Of a stretch of DNA of 17,825 nt, positions 1-6,870 are shown one piece after another. Position 1 is the first letter of the stretch. Every line of letters starts with the position of its first letter. This stretch comes from UMGS1225 sp034086705 (lineage in GTDB: Bacteria; Bacillota; Clostridia; Oscillospirales; CAG-272), in NCBI GenBank assembly GCA_034086705.1, contig JAXDZV010000020.1, forward strand, positions 1 through 17,825, read 5' to 3'. The notes under the pieces are model-generated. The model did not search any database. It was not told where the DNA came from and saw only the letters and a list, made by a program, of their open reading frames with translations. The translations under genes and the position numbers were made by a program.

Positions 1-400
1 TTTCTTCTTGGTCGATTCCGCCTTCTGGCGGTAGCCGAGCCTGACAAAGACTCGGTACAGGGAGCCTGGATGACGGCTGTACGCTTTTTCCTCCCGCAGC
101 TTGCCGTACAATTCGCAAATGCTGCTGTTGGGATTTCGGCGATGGTAGTTCCTGATCCAAGTCAGTTCCTGCTCTATGTGTGCATTGGGGTGTGGGCTGT
201 GAGGACGATGTGACTTGTTGGGAAGGGGCTCTTTCGTACTATCGTACTGCTTATTCCAGCGCATGAGAGAGGCCTTGGATATGTGATACCGCCGACATAC
301 GAACGAGATGTCGTTTGTTTGGCGGTATAGCTTCACCGAATTTACTGTTGTCGTAATTTCATGTGGCAAATACCGTTTGTTCTGTGATATAATAGTCATG
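1..400 (-). CDS. IS transposase, N-terminal part (runs off left edge)
   Basis: The reading frame starts at the ATG at 400 and stays open for 133 codons to the window edge, so the 3' part is missing. The visible protein begins MTIISQNKRYLPHE and holds a helix-turn-helix segment around residues 25-55 (RRYHISKASLMRWNKQYD). A basic linker follows (KSHRPHSPHPNAH), then a second helical DNA-binding stretch (NPNSSICELYGKL, SRHPGSLYRVFVRLGYRQK). This is the usual N-terminal layout of IS3/IS481-type DDE transposases, where an rve catalytic domain follows; that domain lies outside the window. The ATG directly abuts a fold-back repeat (401-463). A possible SD, AAAGGA, sits about 10 nt upstream in the unpaired part of that repeat. 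The family-level call is firm. The exact IS group is not. Confidence 0.82.
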
Positions 401-463
401 GCGATTGAGTCCTTTCGTTAGGGTTTGGGTTGTGGTGACTTTTATTCTAACGTACTCAATCGC
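401..463. repeat. Fold-back inverted repeat at IS left end
   Basis: GCGATTGAGT (401-410) pairs perfectly with ACTCAATCGC (454-463), and inside it CGTTAG (416-421) pairs with CTAACG (447-452). The repeat lies directly upstream of the minus-strand transposase ATG (400). The outer arm (about 447-463) is the likely terminal inverted repeat of the element. The inner arm is a second, inverted copy. The right end of the element is outside the window, so the true tip and the target duplication cannot be fixed. Confidence 0.6.
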
Positions 464-536
464 TCTTTTCTATTTCTTTGGTCTCACATCAATTGTAACT
501 CTACATATAATAATACCATTATTTCGTACAAAACTC

Positions 537-566
537 TTGCAAAGCACGCAGAAGCTATGCTATAAT
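537..566 (+). promoter_or_regulatory. Sigma-A-type promoter of the oxidoreductase gene
   Basis: TTGCAA (537-542), an 18-bp spacer, then TATAAT (561-566) preceded by TGC, which makes an extended -10. It lies 45 bp before the ATG at 612. Confidence 0.75.
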
Positions 567-611
567 CACACCGAATAAGCGGGTTGCCCGCAGAAAAAAG
601 GAGAATAGAAT

Positions 612-1676
612 ATGGAAAAACTGAGAGTTGGCTGTGTCGGCATTGGCGGCATGGGAAATGTCCATTTAAAGGGCTACACAGGAGATGATCGGGTACAGGT
701 TGTCGCACTGTGCGATTTAATTCCGGATAAAATGACCGGTGCAAAAAAGAACTGGAATTTACCCGACGCAAACTGCTATACAGATTTTCGGGAAATGATC
801 GACCGGGAAAATCTTGACGTAGTCGACATCGCAACGCCAAATGATTTTCATTCCATCATCGCCGTATACGCACTGGACCACGGTTGCCATGTGTTCTGCG
901 AAAAGCCGGATGCTATCAATGTGGAAGAAGCTCTGAAAATGAAAGAAGCTTCCGAGCGGAACAACAAAGTGCTCATGATCATGCGCAACAACCGTTACTA
1001 CGGGCACTCTGTTTTTGCAAAGAAATACATCGAAAGCGGTAAGATGGGGGATATTTACTGCGGTCGCTGCGGCTGGATCCGGCGGCGCGGCATCCCGGGC
1101 AAAGGAGGCTGGTTTACTACAAAGGCACAGTCCGGCGGTGGCCCGCTGATCGATTTGGGTGTACACATGATCGACTTGTCCATCTGGCTTATGGGGAACC
1201 CGACGCCGGTTGCCGTCAGCGGCGCAACTTTCTGTAAGTTTGCCGATGACGACGCCCAGAGCGATTCTGTGCATGCAAACTTTGGAACTAAGCAGGAAAA
1301 CGGTACCTTTGACGTAGAAGATTTGGCAATGGGTTTGATCCGCTTTGACAACGGTGCAGTGCTGCAAATCGAATTCTCCTGGGCTTCCAATGTAGAACGA
1401 GAAACGCGCTTTGTTGAATTGCGCGGTACCAAGTCTGGATTGACCTGGGAAGGAGACAGCGGCGTTACCTTCTATTCCGAAGAAAATGGCCAGTTGACCG
1501 ATCTGCATCCGCATTGCACACCGGGAGATGGACATGTTGCCAACTTGCGGCATTTTGTGGATGTAGTCGTAGACCACAAAGCACCGGACTTTGTGCCGAT
1601 ACAAGGTGTCAACATGATCAAAATTCTGCAGGCTCTTTATCAATCTGCCGAAACCGGAAAAGAAGTACAGCTGTAA
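612..1676 (+). CDS. Gfo/Idh/MocA family NAD(P)-dependent oxidoreductase
   Basis: A 354-residue protein, the normal length for this family of NAD(P)-dependent dehydrogenases acting on sugars, inositols and related polyols. The N-terminal Rossmann fold has the dinucleotide motif GxGxxG at residues 10-15 (VGIGGMGNVH), followed by an acidic beta-2 end (ALCDL). The family signature EKP is at 97-99 (HVFCEKP), with the lysine expected to bind cofactor and substrate. The C-terminal substrate domain carries GGGPLIDLGVHMIDL at 175-189, with the D181/H185 pair usual for catalysis. The start at 612 is supported by an AAGGAG site at 598-603. The gene stands alone between its own promoter (537-566) and a strong hairpin terminator (1696-1744). 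Its substrate cannot be deduced, and no sugar-transport or sugar-kinase genes adjoin it. The family call is very secure. Confidence 0.93.
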   Translation: MEKLRVGCVGIGGMGNVHLKGYTGDDRVQVVALCDLIPDKMTGAKKNWNLPDANCYTDFREMIDRENLDVVDIATPNDFHSIIAVYALDHGCHVFCEKPDAINVEEALKMKEASERNNKVLMIMRNNRYYGHSVFAKKYIESGKMGDIYCGRCGWIRRRGIPGKGGWFTTKAQSGGGPLIDLGVHMIDLSIWLMGNPTPVAVSGATFCKFADDDAQSDSVHANFGTKQENGTFDVEDLAMGLIRFDNGAVLQIEFSWASNVERETRFVELRGTKSGLTWEGDSGVTFYSEENGQLTDLHPHCTPGDGHVANLRHFVDVVVDHKAPDFVPIQGVNMIKILQALYQSAETGKEVQL

Positions 1677-1695
1677 GTACACATATCAATATCAT

Positions 1696-1744
1696 AAAAC
1701 TCCGGGTAGTCTTCGCCATATGCCGAAGACTACCCGGAGTTTTT
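1696..1744. terminator. Strong bidirectional rho-independent terminator
   Basis: ACTCCGGGTAGTCTTCG (1699-1715) pairs perfectly with CGAAGACTACCCGGAGT (1724-1740) around an 8-nt loop. An A-run precedes the stem (1696-1699) and a T-run follows it (1740-1744), so it can act on both strands. It lies between the converging oxidoreductase and ECF S-component genes. Confidence 0.9.
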
Positions 1745-1795
1745 ACTGTAAAATTGTTGCGGCAAAGGGTGTTGCCTTGTATAGACTCTGAGAAT

Positions 1796-2323
1796 TCAGC
1801 TGTGCGGCAAACCTGCACGGCGCAAAGCAAGTACAACGGCGGGAATCAAAAGAATTTGCAAAGCAATTCCCGGCAGACAGGTTGTTACGGCACCAGCAAA
1901 AAATGCCGACAACGGAAATACTGCCGGATTGAGCCCCGCGCACAAAAATCTCGCTGCTCCCCAAACAAGACGACCGCCAAGCATGGCGAGCAGCAAAGAC
2001 AGGTAAACATACCCCGCTTTTTTGGGAAAAATACGATATAAAAAACCCGCCAAAAGACCGTATACCGCCAACTCTGCACTCATACAGACTGCGGTTGGAA
2101 AAAACGGCGGCATGCCAAACATAGCCGATCGCAGCAGTGGCGCAATATAACCGATGCACAGTCCCCATGGCCAACCGCACAAAAAACCGCACAGCAGCAC
2201 AGGAATGTGCATTGGGCACAACATCTGCCCTATCTGCGGTATTTGTCCGGTCACAAACGGAAGTATCCAACACAGCCCCAAACACACACCGGATATTATG
2301 AGATTCGCCAACCATTTTTTCAT
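1796..2323 (-). CDS. ECF-type transporter substrate-binding (S) component
   Basis: A 175-residue, very hydrophobic protein with about five to six predicted membrane segments. It has the conserved S-component block GQIPQIGQMLCPMHIPVLL (near residues 27-45), followed by a GWPWGLCIGYIAPLLRS stretch and FGMPPFFPTAVCMSAELA. This pattern is typical of small S components of energy-coupling factor (group II) transporters, which bind a vitamin or related molecule and dock on a shared EcfA/EcfA'/EcfT module encoded elsewhere. I chose the ATG at 2323 over an in-frame GTG at 2353, because an AAAGGA site at 2330-2335 sits 6 nt before it. A promoter at 2505-2533 implies a leader of about 175 nt with several hairpins, suggesting ligand-controlled expression. 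The sequence alone does not show the substrate, and no biosynthetic gene lies next to it to hint at one. Confidence 0.82.
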   Translation of the reverse strand: MKKWLANLIISGVCLGLCWILPFVTGQIPQIGQMLCPMHIPVLLCGFLCGWPWGLCIGYIAPLLRSAMFGMPPFFPTAVCMSAELAVYGLLAGFLYRIFPKKAGYVYLSLLLAMLGGRLVWGAARFLCAGLNPAVFPLSAFFAGAVTTCLPGIALQILLIPAVVLALRRAGLPHS

Positions 2324-2498
2324 AAAAATTCCTTTCTGCACGCAAATAGGCACCGCTGCCTCCCACCAGAGAGACTGCGGTGCCTTCGTGACACCATATT
2401 ATCAATACAATCGATAGAAGATATGTACAAATACACGTACAAATACGGGAAACTTCTGTTCCCCACCGTCCTACACGGCACAGCGCTTATGCACTGCG
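2324..2498 (-). promoter_or_regulatory. Structured 5' leader of the S-component gene (candidate riboswitch)
   Basis: From the predicted start near 2498 the RNA can form four hairpins: GCGCAGUGC/GCGCUGUGC with an AUAA loop (2478-2499); GGGGAAC/GUUUCCC with an AGAA loop (2447-2464); GGUGUC/GGCACC (2379-2395); and AGGCACCGC with GCGGUGCCU (2348-2385), which has an inner CUCUC/GGGAG stem. The last two share GGCACC and exclude each other. Between them lies a direct repeat of GTACAAATAC (plus-strand 2425-2434 and 2437-2446). I could not match TPP, FMN, THF, cobalamin, preQ1 or T-box consensus motifs. No U-run follows the last hairpin. Confidence 0.45.
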
Positions 2499-2504
2499 CT
2501 TTCG

Positions 2505-2533
2505 AGTATACCAAATGTGCGAAAAAATAGCAA
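2505..2533 (-). promoter_or_regulatory. Promoter of the ECF S-component gene
   Basis: On the minus strand TTGCTA (2533-2528), a 17-bp spacer, then TATACT (2510-2505). The -35 region lies just downstream of the DUF3842 stop (2542). Confidence 0.65.
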
Positions 2534-2541
2534 GTGCTTTT

Positions 2542-2943
2542 TCAAATCGCACACAACTTTGCCACTGCATCCTCAAGCAACAATCGCAGTGAGGTCTGTC
2601 CAATCCCCGCAACCAAGTTGTCACAGCGATTCACAGGGATCAAAATACGAACCGCCTGTGCCTGTCCGACCGCTGTTGCCATCGCCGGTGTAACCTCGCC
2701 AAGCATGGCATCGGCAATTACAATCCCGATCGGTCCCAAAATAACATCCGCTTGTCTACACGCAACCACCACAGGGTTCTCCCCCGTCGCACAGTGCTCC
2801 GCGCCCGCCCGGCGCATAGCAGCAGTGGCGGCTGCGTTCGTTCCGATCGCTGTCAAGCGGGCTGTTGGACATGCCGCCGCAACCGCTTTTACCAACTCCG
2901 CACCAAGCTGACCACCTTGCCCGTCCAGAATCAATATTTGCAT
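2542..2943 (-). CDS. DUF3842 family protein
   Basis: A 133-residue soluble protein. It matches what I know of DUF3842: an N-terminal Rossmann-like glycine-rich stretch (LILDGQGGQLG, residues 4-14), then IGTNAAATAAMRRAGAE, CATGENPVV, VILGPIGIVIADAMLGEVTPAM and a late RILIPVNRC motif. The family is common in Clostridia and has no established biochemical role, so none is assigned. The ATG at 2943 is preferred over longer in-frame extensions because a GAGGTGAG site precedes it. In addition, a strong promoter (2963-2991) starts transcription about 15 nt upstream, which leaves no room for a longer N-terminus. The gene is divergent from the SprT-like gene and followed by the ECF S-component promoter. 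Confidence 0.88.
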   Translation of the reverse strand: MQILILDGQGGQLGAELVKAVAAACPTARLTAIGTNAAATAAMRRAGAEHCATGENPVVVACRQADVILGPIGIVIADAMLGEVTPAMATAVGQAQAVRILIPVNRCDNLVAGIGQTSLRLLLEDAVAKLCAI

Positions 2944-2962
2944 GTTTCTCACCTCGTTCTCT

Positions 2963-2991
2963 ATTGTACGCAAATCGGAGGAGTCTGTCAA
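2963..2991 (-). promoter_or_regulatory. Sigma-A promoter of the DUF3842 gene
   Basis: On the minus strand, consensus TTGACA (2991-2986), a 17-bp spacer, then TACAAT (2968-2963). It lies 19 bp before the ATG at 2943. Confidence 0.85.
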
Positions 2992-3017
2992 TCCTGTAGT
3001 TGCCTCTGATACCGCAC

Positions 3018-3046
3018 TTGACACAACGTAGAAAAAAAGGTATCAT
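3018..3046 (+). promoter_or_regulatory. Sigma-A promoter of the SprT-SIR2-MBOAT-SGNH operon
   Basis: TTGACA (3018-3023), a 17-bp spacer, then TATCAT (3041-3046). Its -35 box is only 26 bp from the -35 box of the divergent DUF3842 promoter, so a regulator binding between them could affect both. Confidence 0.8.
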
Positions 3047-3079
3047 AAGATAGATGTTTGAAAAAAACAGGAGCATATG

Positions 3080-3601
3080 ATGAAACAACTCGAGCTGCTT
3101 GCAGTACAAGCCCGCGCGGCACTCGCCGCCATTGGAATTTCATGCGGGCAAGTGCGCTGTTATATCGTCAATACACGGGCAAAGCAACGGCTTGGCTTGT
3201 GTCGCACAGTCGCTCCCGGCGTTTTTGATATTGAAATCGCCGCATGGCTACTGCAAGACGATGCTCCCCTCGTCCCCGCCATGGAAACCATTCTGCATGA
3301 GCTACTGCACACTGTTCCCGCCTGTGCGCACTGCGGTCATCGCGGCGCCTGGCATGCGCTCGCAGCGCGTGTGCATGCCGCTTACCCGCAGTATTCTGTC
3401 CGGGCAACAGTCAAACCTGAAGATGTCTCTGCTCCCCCCATCTGCTTTCCCTATCGTGTGCGTTGTCTGCGTTGTGGAAAAACGCTGTATCGTTTACGCC
3501 GGTGCCCCCTGACCGAGCATACCGAACGCTATGTCTGTACCTGTGGCGGTCATTTGCATGCGGACTACGCACCGCAAGGATTCTCGGAGGAGCTTTTATG
3601 A
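3080..3601 (+). CDS. SprT-like zinc metalloprotease with C-terminal zinc ribbon
   Basis: A protein of about 173 residues with the SprT/SPRTN-like layout. Counting from the alternative ATG at 3077, the metalloprotease motif HELLH is at residues 74-78 within ETILHELLHTV. A histidine-rich stretch follows (CGHRGAWHALA, 86-96) that probably gives the third zinc ligand. A C-terminal zinc ribbon has paired cysteines at 130/133 and 154/156. Members of this family are thought to act on damaged or DNA-bound proteins, but the function here is inferred from the family only. Two ATGs stand side by side (3077 and 3080). AGGAG at 3069-3073 gives better spacing for 3080. It is the first gene of its operon, and its TGA overlaps the SIR2 start in an ATGA (3598-3601). 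Confidence 0.85.
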   Translation: MKQLELLAVQARAALAAIGISCGQVRCYIVNTRAKQRLGLCRTVAPGVFDIEIAAWLLQDDAPLVPAMETILHELLHTVPACAHCGHRGAWHALAARVHAAYPQYSVRATVKPEDVSAPPICFPYRVRCLRCGKTLYRLRRCPLTEHTERYVCTCGGHLHADYAPQGFSEELL

Positions 3602-4365
3602 CGGATTTTGCACGAAAAATATACGAGTTCTCTGTCTTGCTGCGTCGCAGCCACAACATTGCTTTTTTCGGCGGTGCCGGTGTTTCCACAGAATGCGGTC
3701 TGCCGGATTATCGTAGCCCGGGTGGCATCTACCATACGGCACGCCATTATGGCAGACCTCCGGAAGAAATTCTGTGCAGAGATTGCTTTGCAGAAGACCC
3801 TGCGCTGTTTTACCGCTTCTACCGCGACTATTTTATGGCCCAAGCAAATCCCGGCATCACGCACAATACATTAGCTGCCTTGGAGCGTATGGGAAAGCAC
3901 GTTAGCGTGATCACACAAAACGTCGACGGGCTGTACTAGGCTGCCGGCAGCCTGCATGTTTTTGCATTGCACGGCAACGCTGCGGTATTGCGCTGTGTGC
4001 GTTGCGGAAAACAGTTCAGCAGGCAAGTATTGCAAAACGAATCGTCTGTTCCGTTTTGCACCTGCGGCGGCATTCTCAAGCCACAAGTCGTTCTCTACGG
4101 CGAGCAGCTTTCACCGGCTGTTATCCGCGGCGCTTCAAAAGCATTAGAACAGGCCTCGGTGCTGTGGGTTGCAGGCACTTCGCTGCGCGTATATCCCGCA
4201 GCAAATCTCTTATCGTCTTTTCGCGGCACTCATATTGTCGTCGTAAACCGGGAGCCGACTTCGATTGATGGGAAAGCCTCTTTGCTGTTTCGCGATCCCA
4301 TTGCAGATGTTTGCAGCGCGCTGTTGCCGCTGTTGCAAAATGTACCGGAGGAAACCTACGAATGA
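3598..4365 (+). pseudogene. SIR2 family NAD-dependent deacylase, interrupted by one in-frame TAG
   Basis: Read through, this is a 255-residue sirtuin of normal bacterial length. The NAD-binding motif GAGVS is at 26-30, followed by CGLPDYRS. QNVD is at 107-110, the catalytic histidine is H125 in ALHGN, the zinc cysteines are 133, 136, 154 and 156, and a late GTSLRVYPA motif is present. Codon 114 is TAG (3937-3939), exactly where homologues have glutamine (DGLxQAAG), so a single CAG-to-TAG change explains it. The frame is otherwise undamaged on both sides. The 5' end overlaps the SprT gene and the 3' end overlaps the MBOAT ATG, both as ATGA. Unsuppressed, the product would lose the catalytic histidine and the zinc site and should be inactive. 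The cause could be a fresh nonsense mutation, a base-call error or readthrough. Confidence 0.88.
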
Positions 4366-5786
4366 ATTTTAACTCGCTGCAGTATCTTTTGTTTTTGCCG
4401 ATTGTCACACTTTTATACTATCTGCTCCCCAAACAGTTGAAAAACCCCATGCTGCTTTGTGCCAGCTATCTTTTCTACATGTGCTGGGAACCCAAATATG
4501 CTCTACTGATGTTACTGAGCACAGTGATTAGCTGGGGATGCGGGTTATGTATCGCTGCAAAACCCACACAAAAAAAACTGTGGTTAGCCTTGAGCTTATG
4601 CATCAATTTAGGTATTTTGTTTCTTTTCAAATATTTCAATTTCTTTTCGCAAACCTTTTTCTCGCTCTTGGGGCAAGACGGCATTTCTTTGCAACTCCTG
4701 TTACCTGTAGGTATCTCGTTTTACACCTTTCAAGCGATTGGGTATACCATTGATGTTTACCGCGGTACGCTGCCTGCAGAAAAAAACTTTTTACAGTTTG
4801 CACTGTTTATCTCTTTTTTTCCCCAGCTTGTTGCCGGCCCGATCGAACGCGCAGAACATATTCTGCCGCAGCTACGAAAAGTACACCCCTTTCGCTATGA
4901 AAACTTGCAAGCCGGGCTACTCCCGATTTTATGGGGACTCTTCAAAAAAATGGTCATCGCAGACAATCTAGCCGTTCTGGTCAATACGGCTTATCAAGAC
5001 ATCGCAGCCGCCAATGGGCTACAGCTCGCGTTTGCAACACTCTGCTTCGCTTTTCAAATCTTATGTGACTTTTCTGCTTATACAGACATCGCACGCGGAT
5101 CCGCTCGCTTGCTCGGTATACGATTGATGGAAAATTTTCGCGCCCCTTACCTGGCAGACTCCATCAAGGATTTTTGGAGGCGCTGGCATATTTCCCTTTC
5201 CGGTTGGTTCCGAGATTATCTATATATTCCTCTTGGGGGCAGCCGCAGAGGCGGTTTTCGGCACTGCCTCAACCTTTTTCTGGTTTTTTTGATCAGCGGT
5301 TTGTGGCACGGCGCAGCCATTAGCTTTGTATGCTGGGGAGCTCTGCACGGTCTGTATCAAATATGCGGCATTCTGCTCAAGCCCTTACGAGAGCGTTTGT
5401 ATCAAATCATTCCGAAAAACAGTCGCATCTTGCGTATCTTTAAAACAGCGGTTACCTTTACATTGGTTGTGCTGACGTGGGTATTTTTCCGTGCGAATAA
5501 CCTCTCTGACGCCTTTGCAGTCCTTTCCAAGATATTCACCGTTCCCGGCACAGTACAAAGCATTCTTTCGCTCGGGTTGCCATTGCCGACACTGTGTGTT
5601 ACTGCACTTTCTGTTCTATTGCTCGCCTATGTGGATGCAAAAGGTGCCGATACGCTTTGCGACCGTCTGACACAGACGTGCCTTGTACGTTATGGGCTCT
5701 ATTTTCTCTTGATATTGGCAATTCTTGTCTTCGGCTATTACGGCGCGGGGTATAACCCGCAGGATTTCATCTATTTTCAATTCTGA
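4362..5786 (+). CDS. MBOAT family O-acyltransferase (AlgI/DltB-like)
   Basis: A 474-residue polytopic membrane protein. It shows the AlgI-type hallmarks in order: PVGISFYTFQAIGYTIDVYRG (115-135), FFPQLVAGPIERA (152-164), DFSAYTDIARG (236-246), FWRRWHISLSGWFRDYLYIPLGG (271-293) and GLWHGA (313-318). The two family histidines are H276 and H316, the latter being the expected catalytic residue. Such proteins pass acyl (usually acetyl) groups across the membrane for O-acylation of an exported polymer. The start at 4362 overlaps the SIR2 stop (ATGA) and has a CGGAGGAA site before it. The next gene encodes the matching extracytoplasmic partner. The polymer acted on is unknown, since no polysaccharide or teichoic acid genes are in view. 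Confidence 0.92.
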   Translation: MNFNSLQYLLFLPIVTLLYYLLPKQLKNPMLLCASYLFYMCWEPKYALLMLLSTVISWGCGLCIAAKPTQKKLWLALSLCINLGILFLFKYFNFFSQTFFSLLGQDGISLQLLLPVGISFYTFQAIGYTIDVYRGTLPAEKNFLQFALFISFFPQLVAGPIERAEHILPQLRKVHPFRYENLQAGLLPILWGLFKKMVIADNLAVLVNTAYQDIAAANGLQLAFATLCFAFQILCDFSAYTDIARGSARLLGIRLMENFRAPYLADSIKDFWRRWHISLSGWFRDYLYIPLGGSRRGGFRHCLNLFLVFLISGLWHGAAISFVCWGALHGLYQICGILLKPLRERLYQIIPKNSRILRIFKTAVTFTLVVLTWVFFRANNLSDAFAVLSKIFTVPGTVQSILSLGLPLPTLCVTALSVLLLAYVDAKGADTLCDRLTQTCLVRYGLYFLLILAILVFGYYGAGYNPQDFIYFQF

Positions 5787-5794
5787 GGATGCAT

Positions 5795-6811
5795 ATGAAA
5801 AAAAAGTGGAATCGAATCATCGGAGTCAGCCTATGCACATTACTGCTGCTTGTCAGTACCGGCTTTTTGGGCGCTCGCTACATGCCACAGCGCACCGGAT
5901 ACGGTGCCACATGGCATATGTTTTTGCAGGAAGATACCGACAGCATTGATGTGCTTTGCCTCGGTGCATCCTATGCATATTGCAGCACACTGCCGGCACA
6001 ACTATATCGACAAACCGGCTTTACCGTATATGATCTTTGCGCACCGCAACTAACGCTGCAACAAAGCTATTATTACTTGCGAGAAGCGTTACAAACGCAA
6101 AGCCCACATGCTGTATATTTGGAAGCTACCGGCATGTTTTTTGATCGATACACCGATTATACCAAGGTCAATATTGGGTATATGCCGTTTGGGTATAACC
6201 GCCTGCTGGCAACATTTCGAGCTGCTGAGCCGCAGCAGCGTCTTGGGTTGCTGTTTCCGCTATACAATTATCATGATCGCTGGACGGAGGTGCCTGTTAA
6301 CGCTCTGTTTGCAAAACGCACAGACGATGCCATAGATCCCTGGGCAGGCTTTACCTGTCTGACAGAGGCACAACCGCAATACGGGCGAGGCATCCGACAG
6401 GATACACTTGTCAGGTACCGTCCGCAAGCTTATGAAAGCGCTCTGCAGACCCTTACCAAGATACAAGCGCTCTGTGCAGAGAAAAACATCGCGCTGTATC
6501 TTTATATTGCTCCTGCCGCCGAAGTTTTACCGCAAGAAAGCCTGATTCGGCTGGTACAAAGTGTGCAAGTGCTTGCGTTGCCGCTGTATGACTTTAACAG
6601 CGGCGATCGCTTTGCCGCATTGTCACTGGATTTTGCACATGACTTTTATGATCCGCGACATCTGAACCTATTCGGCGCTGTGAAGTTTTCCAACGCACTT
6701 GCCGTACAAATGTGCGAAGATCTTGCCGGCTTTTCTCCCACACCGCATGACCAATCTCTGTGGGAAAACCGTGTTGCCACACTGGATGATACACTTTACG
6801 CGGCAAACTGA
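5795..6811 (+). CDS. SGNH/AlgJ-like extracytoplasmic partner of the MBOAT acyltransferase
   Basis: A 338-residue protein with an N-terminal membrane anchor or uncleaved signal (about residues 7-27, after MKKKWNR), so the body should lie outside the membrane. SGNH-hydrolase-like features are visible: the serine block VLCLGASYAYC (S59) early and DPRHLNLFGA (D286 and H289) near the C-terminus. These match the Ser/Asp-His arrangement of AlgJ/AlgX- and DUF1574-type proteins that complete O-acetyl transfer after an MBOAT protein. I chose the ATG at 5795 over 5789 because GAGG at 5785-5788 is 6 nt from it and directly abuts the other. It follows the MBOAT stop by 8 nt. It is the last gene of the run and converges on argD, with no canonical terminator seen between them. 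Confidence 0.8.
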   Translation: MKKKWNRIIGVSLCTLLLLVSTGFLGARYMPQRTGYGATWHMFLQEDTDSIDVLCLGASYAYCSTLPAQLYRQTGFTVYDLCAPQLTLQQSYYYLREALQTQSPHAVYLEATGMFFDRYTDYTKVNIGYMPFGYNRLLATFRAAEPQQRLGLLFPLYNYHDRWTEVPVNALFAKRTDDAIDPWAGFTCLTEAQPQYGRGIRQDTLVRYRPQAYESALQTLTKIQALCAEKNIALYLYIAPAAEVLPQESLIRLVQSVQVLALPLYDFNSGDRFAALSLDFAHDFYDPRHLNLFGAVKFSNALAVQMCEDLAGFSPTPHDQSLWENRVATLDDTLYAAN

Positions 6812-6870
6812 GCGTCGTATCTGCCCCGTATGAAGCCCTCGCGGGGCGGCAAGTTCCGTAAAAGGGAAAC

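Noticed and set aside
759..1682. 307-codon minus-strand open frame opposite the oxidoreductase
   Set aside because: It is antisense to a gene with full family motifs. The translation shows no domain pattern.
2348..2395. T-box or terminator ahead of the ECF S component
   Set aside because: GGCACCGC resembles part of the T-box core, but the full AGGGUGGNACCGCG is absent, no specifier region was seen, and no U-run follows the hairpin.
2425..2446. CRISPR-like repeat
   Set aside because: Only two 10-bp copies, 2 bp apart. There is no array and no cas gene in the window.
3598..4365. SIR2-based antiphage defence system
   Set aside because: Defence SIR2 proteins are usually larger or paired with Argonaute, HerA or similar partners. 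This is a standard-length single-domain sirtuin with none of them nearby.
6812..6870. Terminator between the SGNH gene and argD
   Set aside because: A short GC stem (GCCCCG 6823-6828 with CGGGGC 6842-6847) is present, but no T-run follows on either strand, so I did not call it.
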